A DNA stretch of 64,000 nt. It comes from Clostridium felsineum DSM 794 (GTDB taxonomy: Bacteria; Bacillota; Clostridia; Clostridiales; Clostridiaceae). This document shows positions 26,163 to 33,087 of the stretch, in pieces (position 1 is the first letter of the stretch; each line of letters begins with the position of its first letter). The notes under the pieces are model-generated. The model was not told the DNA's origin. It saw nothing but the letters and a program-made list of their open reading frames with translations, and did not search any database. The stretch covers positions 4,154,001 through 4,218,000 of the forward strand of contig NZ_CP096980.1 in the NCBI RefSeq assembly GCF_002006355.2, in the 5' to 3' direction. Position numbers and translations under genes: made by a program.

Positions 26163-28032
26163 AAAGGGGCTGTTGCAAAACTAAAAAATAGTTTTGCAAT
26201 AGCTCCTTTGTTGTATATAAAAAATGTGAGTTCCGAAGAACTCACATTGATTGTATAATTAAATTATGAACGTAACTAAATTATACACAAAAAATTATAA
26301 TCAATTTAATGATAATTTGCAACTTATATTACCATTAAATTTAGAAAACTTAATACCAGAAGATGATTCGGTTCGTTTGCTAAGCTATTTGTTGGAGGGA
26401 TTAAATTATAAAAAATTGTACAAGGCGTATTCTTCCATAGGAAGAAAATCAGCAGTTGAACCCAAAATCATGTTCAAAATAATATCTTATGCTTATTCTC
26501 AAAATATTTATTCAAGTAGAAAGATAGAAAAAGCATGCAAAAGAGATATAAATTTCAAATGGCTACTTCAAGGCTTTAAAGCACCTGATCACGCTACTAT
26601 AAGTAGATTTCGAAAAAAATATCTTTCAAATGAAGTGATTGAAGATTTATTTTATCAACAAGTTAACTATTTAGCTAAAGAAAAAGAATTATTATTTGAA
26701 AATGTATTTATCGATGGTACTAAAATTGAGGCAAATGCCAACCGATATACTTTTGTTTGGAAGAAAGCTATTTATAAAAATGAAGGTAAGATGTTTGATA
26801 AAATTATTGCTCTTGTTAAAACCATTAATCTTGAAAGATTAATGAAATTCACTATTGAGAGAGAAACTTTGATTGATGATATAAACAAAATTCTTCAATG
26901 GCTTTTATTTGAAAAAGAAAAAAGAAATATAGAGTTTGTTCATGGAATCGGTAAAAGAAAAACTGCAATTCAAAAGTGGATAGAACAACTATCACAATAT
27001 AAAGAAAGACAAGAAAAATATAATTTAAGTAAGAAAATATTTTCAAAAAGAAATAGCTATTCTAAAACTGATACTGATGCAACTTTCATGCATATGAAAG
27101 ATGATCATATGAGAAATGGTCAATTAAAACCTGCCTATAATGTACAAATAGCAGTTGATAGTGAATATGTAACTGGTGTTGGAGTATTTGATGATAGAAA
27201 TGATATAGCAACATTAATACCAATGATTACTAATATGCAAGAAAAAATTGGTCATAAATATACTAATGTGATTGCAGATTCTGGTTACGAAAGTGAAGAA
27301 AACTATTTGTTTTTAGAGTCTAATAATCAAATACCATATATAAAACCTCAAACTTATGAGAAATGGAAAAAAAGAAGTTTTAAAAACGACATCAGTAAGC
27401 GTGAAAATATGAAATATGATGTTAAAACAGATACATATATTTGTCATAATAATAGAAAATTATTCCCATCATATATTATTCATAAAAAATCTGCAAGTGG
27501 GTATACGTCTGAGGTTACTGTTTATGAATGTGAAAATTGCGATAACTGCACTTTGAAATCAAAGTGCACAAAAGCAAAGAATAACCGAAAAATGCAGGTT
27601 TCAAAGACTTTTATTAAAAAGCGTCAAATTTCATACAACAATATCAAAACTGAATTGGGAACTAAATTGAGAATGAACAGATCTATTCAAGTTGAAGGTG
27701 CGTTTGGAATTTTAAAAAGCGACTATGAATTCAAAAGATTTTTAACACGTGGAAAAAATAGTGTAAAAACTGAATTTATTTTGCTTTGTTTTGGATATAA
27801 CATTAACAAATTACATTTAAAAATCCAAAATGAAAGAACTCAAAAGTATCTTCACGAATTAAAAACTATTTCCTAATTATGGAATAATATAGTTAGGTTT
27901 ATTTTAGTGCGTCAAAATCTCATGGAAATTCAAATAATTAATATAGTATTTAAAATATTAGGCAATTTTATAGCTTAAACAAAAAAAGAGCATCGCTCAT
28001 GATTAATTTTAATCATTTTGCGACACTCCCTT
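26163..28032 (+). mobile_element. IS1182-family insertion sequence
   Basis: A single transposase gene is bounded by related ends: left AAGGGGCTGTTGCAAAA (26163-26179) and, read inward from the right, AAGGGAGTGTCGCAAAA (28032-28016), identical at 14 of 17 positions. At each end the terminal repeat folds with an inner copy into a hairpin (left inner arm near 26187-26203; right inner arm near 27986-28008). The length of about 1.87 kb fits IS1182. I see no clear target duplication, so the boundaries are approximate. The right end lies four bases from the gatB stop codon. Confidence 0.7.
26266..27876 (+). CDS. IS1182-family transposase
   Basis: The protein has 536 residues and the frame appears intact. 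The N-terminal domain resembles DUF772/IS5-like transposases (PEDDSVRLLSYLLEGLNYKK, then YSQNIYSSRKIEKACKRD). DDE elements are visible: FIDGTKIEANANRY near residue 150, VIADSGYESEENY near 338, and RSIQVEGAFGILKSD near 475. A cysteine cluster (YECENCDNCTLKSKC) near 425-440 is typical of IS1182. It should catalyse cut-and-paste transposition. No frameshift or internal stop is seen, so it could be active. Confidence 0.93.
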   Translation: MNVTKLYTKNYNQFNDNLQLILPLNLENLIPEDDSVRLLSYLLEGLNYKKLYKAYSSIGRKSAVEPKIMFKIISYAYSQNIYSSRKIEKACKRDINFKWLLQGFKAPDHATISRFRKKYLSNEVIEDLFYQQVNYLAKEKELLFENVFIDGTKIEANANRYTFVWKKAIYKNEGKMFDKIIALVKTINLERLMKFTIERETLIDDINKILQWLLFEKEKRNIEFVHGIGKRKTAIQKWIEQLSQYKERQEKYNLSKKIFSKRNSYSKTDTDATFMHMKDDHMRNGQLKPAYNVQIAVDSEYVTGVGVFDDRNDIATLIPMITNMQEKIGHKYTNVIADSGYESEENYLFLESNNQIPYIKPQTYEKWKKRSFKNDISKRENMKYDVKTDTYICHNNRKLFPSYIIHKKSASGYTSEVTVYECENCDNCTLKSKCTKAKNNRKMQVSKTFIKKRQISYNNIKTELGTKLRMNRSIQVEGAFGILKSDYEFKRFLTRGKNSVKTEFILLCFGYNINKLHLKIQNERTQKYLHELKTIS

Positions 28033-28033
28033 T
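27981..28033 (-). terminator. Hairpin serving as gatB terminator and IS1182 right end
   Basis: On minus, directly after the gatB stop, GAGTGTCGC and ATGATTAA arms pair with TTAATCAT and GCGATGCTC, followed by seven T. The outer arm is the right terminal repeat of the IS, so the element may itself supply the terminator. Confidence 0.7.
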
Positions 28034-28036
28034 TTC

Positions 28037-29473
28037 TTATGCATTTAATAATTTTTCAAGTAATTCTTTTACCATTGGTGGGTTTGCTTTTCCCTTGCTT
28101 TGCTTCATTACTTGACCTACAAGGTATCCTATTGCCTGCTTTTTACCTGCTTTATAATCTAGTACTGATTTTTCATTGCTATTTATAACATCCTCAGCCA
28201 TTTTCTGAAGAGCACCTTCATCGCTAATTTGTGAAAGTCCTTTTTCTTTAACAATAGCTTTAGGTTCTTTTGATGTTTTAAACATTTCTTCAAATACTTC
28301 TTTTGCCGCAGTGTTACTTATCTCTTTCTTCTTTATCATTTCTATAAGTTCATTCATATCTTTAACATTTACAGGTATAGCCTTAGAATCTGTTTCAGTT
28401 TCTCTCATTAATCTAAGCATATCTCCAAGTATCCAGTTTGAAGCTGTTTTACTTTCACATCCCGCTTCTGTTAGCTTTTCAAAATAATCAGCCAATGCCT
28501 TATCTTCAACCAAAATTTCTATTTCCTTATCAGTAAGCTTATACTGCTGTTTAAATCTTGCCTTTCTTTGTACAGGAAGTTCTGGCATTTCACCCTTTAC
28601 CGCATCTAAAAGCTCATCCTTTACAACTATAGGAATTATATCTGGCTCTGGAAAATATCTATAATCATTTGCATCCTCTTTAGTTCTCATTGTAACTGTT
28701 TTACCTTTACCTGCATCCCATCTTCTAGTTTCTTGTTTTATTCTAAAGCCCTCATTGAAGTCATAAAGCTCCTTTTGACGTTTTTCTTCTTTTTCAAGAG
28801 CTTTTTGAAGTTCTCTAAAGGAGTTTATATTTTTTATCTCAACCTTAGTGTTGTACTCCTTGCTTCCAACCTCTCTTAAAGATATATTAGCATCACACCT
28901 CATAGAACCTTGATCCATACGACAGTCAGATATGTTAGCGTATTGAAGCATTGCTCTTAGTGTTTTCATAAACTCAACCGCTTCCTCTGGTGAACGCATA
29001 TCAGGTTCTGAAACTATTTCTATCAGTGGTACACCTACACGGTTATAATCTATAAGTGAATGTGGTTCGTACTCCAAATGTACAAGTTTTCCAGCATCTT
29101 CTTCTATATGAATCCTATTTAATCTAATTTTTTTTATACCGTCTTTTGTTTGGATCTCGACATATCCTCCACCACAAATAGGAAGATCAAACTGTGATAT
29201 TTGATAAGCTTTAGGTAAATCAGGATAAAAGTAATTTTTTCTATCCATTTTATTTAACTGATTTATTTTACAGTTAAGTGCTTCTCCTGCTTTTACTGCA
29301 AGATGTACAACCTCTTCATTTAAAACAGGAAGAGTTCCTGGAAGTCCCATACATATTGGACATGTGTGTTCGTTTGGCTTTGCACCAAATTCAGTTGAAC
29401 AGCTGCAAAATATTTTAGTTTTTGTACTTAATTCAGCATGTATTTCAAGACCAATTACGGTTTCATAACTCAT
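28037..29473 (-). CDS. gatB: Asp-tRNA(Asn)/Glu-tRNA(Gln) amidotransferase subunit B
   Basis: The protein has 478 residues, full length. It begins YETVIGLEIHAELSTKTKIF and contains two zinc-site cysteine pairs (IFCSCSTEF and HTCPICMGLPG), KNYFYPDLPKAYQISQ near residue 85, and a C-terminal YqeY-like tail domain (about 330-478) ending KGKANPPMVKELLEKLL. GatB binds the mischarged tRNA and phosphorylates its Asp or Glu. It is last in the operon T-box-aspS2-gatC-gatA-gatB, three bases after gatA, and is abutted by an IS1182 end. Confidence 0.97.
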   Translation of the reverse strand: MSYETVIGLEIHAELSTKTKIFCSCSTEFGAKPNEHTCPICMGLPGTLPVLNEEVVHLAVKAGEALNCKINQLNKMDRKNYFYPDLPKAYQISQFDLPICGGGYVEIQTKDGIKKIRLNRIHIEEDAGKLVHLEYEPHSLIDYNRVGVPLIEIVSEPDMRSPEEAVEFMKTLRAMLQYANISDCRMDQGSMRCDANISLREVGSKEYNTKVEIKNINSFRELQKALEKEEKRQKELYDFNEGFRIKQETRRWDAGKGKTVTMRTKEDANDYRYFPEPDIIPIVVKDELLDAVKGEMPELPVQRKARFKQQYKLTDKEIEILVEDKALADYFEKLTEAGCESKTASNWILGDMLRLMRETETDSKAIPVNVKDMNELIEMIKKKEISNTAAKEVFEEMFKTSKEPKAIVKEKGLSQISDEGALQKMAEDVINSNEKSVLDYKAGKKQAIGYLVGQVMKQSKGKANPPMVKELLEKLLNA

Positions 29474-29476
29474 TTT

Positions 29477-30913
29477 TTATCTCTCCTTTTCAAGTGCTCT
29501 CGCTGCTTTAAATATTTTCTTTTCTCCAAAATGAGGTCCTAGAAGTTGAAGACCTATTGGAACTCCATCTTTACTAGCGCCGCAAGGTAATGATATTGCA
29601 GGTATTCCAGCAAGATTTATATTTACTGTGTATATATCCGCAAGATACATTTCTAAAGGATCTGATTTTTTCTCACCTATTTTAAATGGAAGTACTGGTG
29701 AAACTGGACTTAAAATTAAATCATATTTTTCAAATGCAGCTTTAAATTGATTTTTTATCTTCTTTTTAAGTTTTAACGCTCTTTTGTAGTAAGCATCATA
29801 ATATCCTGAAGAAAGTGCATAAGTTCCAAGCATTATTCTTCTCTTTACCTCATCTCCAAAAGCTTCTGATCTTGTAGTTTCCATTAAATCATATACATCT
29901 TCAAAATCATCTGGTCTATATCCATATCTTATTCCATCAAATCTAGCTAAATTTGAACTAGCTTCTGCTGATGATATTATATAATAAGCCGAAAGCCCTT
30001 CTTCTGTAATAGGAAGAGTCATGCTCTCTACCTCCGCTCCAAGACTTTTAAGCTTTTCAATTGTATTTTCTACGCATTCTTTTATTTCAGGATCTAATCC
30101 TTCACCTAAAAATTCTTTTGGCATTCCTATCTTCATGCCCTTAATACCATCATCTATTCCTTCAAGATAGTCTTCCTTTTTTTGACCCTTAGCACTTGTA
30201 TTGTCTAATTCATCTTCTCCACAAATTATATCTAAAAGGCTAGCACAATCCTTTACTGTTTTTCCTAATGGTCCTATTTGATCAAGTGAGGATGCAAAAG
30301 CTATAAGCCCAAATCTTGATACTAATCCATATGTTGGCTTAAGTCCTACCACTCCACAAAAAGCCGCTGGTTGTCTTATTGATCCCCCAGTATCAGAACC
30401 TAAGGATATTGGTGCCATTTTAGCTGCTACTACAGCTGCTGATCCACCTGAAGAACCTCCTGGAACTCTTGTTATATCTCTAGGATTTTTAGTAACCTTG
30501 AAAGCTGAATTTTCAGTAGAGGAACCCATAGCAAATTCGTCCATGTTTACTTTTCCTATTATTATTGCATCTTCTGCTTTTAATTTTTTTATTACTGTGG
30601 CATCATATGGTGGAACAAAATCATATAACATTTTTGATGCACATGTAGTTTTTATTCCATCTGTACATATGTTGTCTTTTATTGCAATTGGGATTCCTGC
30701 AAGTTTTCCAACCTTATCCCCAGCTTCAATTTTTTTATCCACATTTCTAGCTTCTTTAAGTGCATAATCTTCACATAAAGTTATGTATGCATTTATTTCT
30801 GGATCTTTTTCTCTTATATTTTCAAAATAAGCCTTTACAATATCTTCTGATTTAAGCTTTTTATCTAAAATAGCAGCTCTCAATTCTTCTACTGTCATAT
30901 CAAGTATATCCAT
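29477..30913 (-). CDS. gatA: Asp-tRNA(Asn)/Glu-tRNA(Gln) amidotransferase subunit A
   Basis: The protein has 478 residues. It has the amidase signature GGSSGGSAAVVAAKMAPISLG near residues 152-170, with the catalytic Lys in IAIKDNICT near 76 and the catalytic Ser in DTGGSIRQPAAF near 175. GatA releases ammonia from glutamine for transfer through GatB to the mischarged tRNA. The ribosome site GGGAGGA is seven bases before the ATG. The gene lies between gatC (13-base gap) and gatB (3-base gap). Confidence 0.97.
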   Translation of the reverse strand: MDILDMTVEELRAAILDKKLKSEDIVKAYFENIREKDPEINAYITLCEDYALKEARNVDKKIEAGDKVGKLAGIPIAIKDNICTDGIKTTCASKMLYDFVPPYDATVIKKLKAEDAIIIGKVNMDEFAMGSSTENSAFKVTKNPRDITRVPGGSSGGSAAVVAAKMAPISLGSDTGGSIRQPAAFCGVVGLKPTYGLVSRFGLIAFASSLDQIGPLGKTVKDCASLLDIICGEDELDNTSAKGQKKEDYLEGIDDGIKGMKIGMPKEFLGEGLDPEIKECVENTIEKLKSLGAEVESMTLPITEEGLSAYYIISSAEASSNLARFDGIRYGYRPDDFEDVYDLMETTRSEAFGDEVKRRIMLGTYALSSGYYDAYYKRALKLKKKIKNQFKAAFEKYDLILSPVSPVLPFKIGEKKSDPLEMYLADIYTVNINLAGIPAISLPCGASKDGVPIGLQLLGPHFGEKKIFKAARALEKER

Positions 30914-30926
30914 GGTTAAATCCTCC

Positions 30927-31220
30927 CTACTCTATTATCTTAGGTACCTCTATTGCACCATCTCTTAAGCTTTTAACATTTTGCATTAATTTCTTTTTAT
31001 CTTCAAAAACTTTAGGAATATCTTTTCTAAATTCTGTATTAACATCATCAAATTCATTTATATTAATATCTGATAAATCAACTTTATCTATTGTTTCAAA
31101 ATGTCCAAGTATTGCTTCAAATTCCCCCGCAAGCTTAGTTGCTTCTTCTTCTGTAAATTTAAGCTTTGAAAGTTTAGCAATATAATTAACAGTATCTATA
31201 TCAACATGTTTATTACTCAA
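30927..31220 (-). CDS. gatC: Asp-tRNA(Asn)/Glu-tRNA(Gln) amidotransferase subunit C
   Basis: The protein has about 97 residues: HVDIDTVNYIAKLSKLKFTEEE at the N-terminus, the conserved helix, and a C-terminal LRDGAIEVPKIIE that wraps GatA in known structures. The start is best placed at TTG 31220, eight bases after AGGAG; a GTG at 31229 overlaps that ribosome site. It is first of the three gat genes and lies about 200 bases after the AspRS gene, separated by a repeat-containing spacer. Confidence 0.93.
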   Translation of the reverse strand: MSNKHVDIDTVNYIAKLSKLKFTEEEATKLAGEFEAILGHFETIDKVDLSDININEFDDVNTEFRKDIPKVFEDKKKLMQNVKSLRDGAIEVPKIIE

Positions 31221-31229
31221 AATTATCAC

Positions 31230-31423
31230 TCCTATACTTTACTCTAACTAAATCAGTGTATTAATTTAGCTTTTTTATTAATATTTTACTTCAAGTGCTA
31301 AAACATGGGCTCCGCCCAAACCTCTATATTAGTTTTTTATTTTATTTGCTTTCCTCTTGTTTTCAAGAGAGTGATTTCTCTCAGTTCAAGAGTCTAATGG
31401 GCTCCGCCCAAACCTCTATAGGA
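31230..31423. repeat. Spacer between aspS2 and gatC with a 24-bp direct repeat and hairpins
   Basis: The 24-bp sequence ATGGGCTCCGCCCAAACCTC-TATA occurs at 31305-31328 and again at 31397-31420. On minus each copy contains TGGGC-GGA-GCCCA, a small GC hairpin, and between the copies are CTCTTGA/CAAGAG arms. The second copy abuts the aspS2 stop codon. There is no T-run strong enough to end the operon. Confidence 0.65.
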
Positions 31424-32716
31424 TTATGGTGTTATTCTTTTCATGTCTCTTGGTAGTAGGGATGCTTCTCTTATATTATCGAGTCCTAAAATTTGCATTG
31501 TTAATCTTTCAAGTCCTATGGCAAAACCTCCATGTGGTGGCATTCCGTATCTGAAATTTTCTGTGTAGAATTCGAATTCTTCAGGTTTAAATCCTTTATT
31601 TTTTATTGCTTCAACTAACATATCATGGTCATGAATTCTTTGTCCTCCAGTTGTTATTTCAAGTCCCTTATATATTAAATCGAAACTCTTTGATGCTCCT
31701 TCGATTGTATCATCTGGCATTGTGTACATAGGTCTTTTAGATAATGGATATTTCGTGAGATATACAAAATCACTATCATATTTTTCCTTTACATATTCAG
31801 AAAATAATCTTTCTCCTTCAGCATTCAAATCTCCTTTAGGTGATCTTTTACCGTATTTTTCATAAACTATTTTTTGTGCTTCAGCTAAAGGAATTCTTGG
31901 TATACTTACTTTTTCCGGTAAAGTTATATTATACATTTTAAGTTCACGAGCACACGTTTCACGTAGATTTTCAAATAAATAGTTCATGAAACCTTCTTCA
32001 AGATCCATTATTTCATTTTCATCTTCTATAAAACCCATTTCTGCATCCAAACTTACATATTCATTTAAATGTCTATAAGTGTTGTGAAGTTCTGCTCTAT
32101 AAGCGTGACCTACCTCAAAAACTTTTTCAAAGCCAACACCAACCATCATCTGCTTGTAAAATTGGGGACTTTGTGCTAAAAATGCTCTATGATCAAAGTA
32201 ATTTACTGTAAATAATTCACTTCCTCCTTCTGTTCCTGAAGCTAATATTTTAGGTGTATGAATTTCAGTGAAATTATTCAATTTTAAAAATTTTCTAAAA
32301 CATTCGCCTATTTCTTCTTGAATTTTAAATACTGCCATTACACTTGGTTTTTTTAAGCTTACATTTCTGTGATCCAATTGTGTTTCAAGCGCCGCATTTA
32401 TTTTCTGACCATTTATATCAAAAGGTAATTTATCATAGTAGACTTTACCTAAAACTTCTATTTCTTTAACTTGAACTTCCATTCCATTAATTGCTTTATC
32501 ATTTTTACTTAAAGTTCCTTTTACCTTTATACATGCTTCATTTCTGAGACCTACTAATTGCTCTTTCTCGGCTACAAGCTGAACAATACCCGTTTTATCT
32601 CTAAGCCTTACAAAGTTAACATGACCTAAATCATAAATTTTATGAACCCAACCTTTAAGTATTATTTCTTCTCCTTCGTTCATAAGGAACACATCTTTAA
32701 CGTAAAATTTTTTCAT
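31424..32716 (-). CDS. aspS: Archaeal-type, probably non-discriminating aspartyl-tRNA synthetase (AspRS2)
   Basis: The protein has 430 residues, lacks the bacterial GAD insertion, and has the compact archaeal AspRS layout: an OB-fold anticodon domain (about 1-110) and a class II core. Visible motifs are GSELFTVNYFDHRAFLAQSP, FEVGHAYRAELHNTYRHLNE (motif 2) and GFAIGLERLTMQILGLDN (motif 3). The OB-fold segment GWVHKIYDLG has His where discriminating archaeal enzymes have Trp, consistent with charging both tRNA-Asp and tRNA-Asn. GatCAB downstream would then amidate Asp-tRNA-Asn. The start is ATG 32716, seven bases after GGAGGG; an upstream in-frame extension runs through the T-box leader and is not real. 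AsnRS is a weaker alternative. Confidence 0.88.
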   Translation of the reverse strand: MKKFYVKDVFLMNEGEEIILKGWVHKIYDLGHVNFVRLRDKTGIVQLVAEKEQLVGLRNEACIKVKGTLSKNDKAINGMEVQVKEIEVLGKVYYDKLPFDINGQKINAALETQLDHRNVSLKKPSVMAVFKIQEEIGECFRKFLKLNNFTEIHTPKILASGTEGGSELFTVNYFDHRAFLAQSPQFYKQMMVGVGFEKVFEVGHAYRAELHNTYRHLNEYVSLDAEMGFIEDENEIMDLEEGFMNYLFENLRETCARELKMYNITLPEKVSIPRIPLAEAQKIVYEKYGKRSPKGDLNAEGERLFSEYVKEKYDSDFVYLTKYPLSKRPMYTMPDDTIEGASKSFDLIYKGLEITTGGQRIHDHDMLVEAIKNKGFKPEEFEFYTENFRYGMPPHGGFAIGLERLTMQILGLDNIREASLLPRDMKRITP

Positions 32717-33015
32717 AACATAGCCCTCCATTTTTTTATAACATAAAAAATCGCCCCTATACCAAACTGGTATAGGGGCGATTATATAACGCGGTGCCAC
32801 CCTATTTAGCAAAAATGCTAACTTTATCAGTACGAATGTCATATATATGGCATCGATACCTATTCCCTTTAACGGTGGACGTCCGTTTAAGCCTACTTTC
32901 AAAAAGATTTTGGTTAACTACTCCAGAATGTTCTTCAACTTAACCTCGCTACCGGTTCACAGCTTAAAGCCCGGCTCTCTGGGAACTCAATTAAATTTAC
33001 TCTTTCCTTCACTGT
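32717..33015 (-). promoter_or_regulatory. T-box riboswitch leader of the aspS2-gatCAB operon (overlapping Glu/Asn specifier)
   Basis: On minus, Stem I contains AGAGAGCCGGG and GTGAACCGG; the specifier region reads TTGAAGAACATTC with GAAC at 32933-32930, which contains both GAA (Glu) and AAC (Asn). The T-box sequence AGGGTGGCACCGCG (32803-32790) is exact; its UGGC would pair with a tRNA ending GCCA, as expected for tRNA-Asn and tRNA-Glu. A perfect 16-bp terminator (32749-32764 with 32768-32783) ends in six T. An Asn/Glu two-codon T-box of this kind has been reported in C. acetobutylicum. Uncharged tRNA should promote readthrough. Confidence 0.92.
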
Positions 33016-33087
33016 AATTTTATAAAATTAATATTAAATGATGATTACATTATAAAACTAACTAAAAATAAAATCAATAGTTTTTTA

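Noticed and set aside
32717..32902. In-frame N-terminal extension of the AspRS gene by 62 residues
   Set aside because: It runs through the T-box motif and terminator, and a perfect ribosome site precedes the ATG at 32716.
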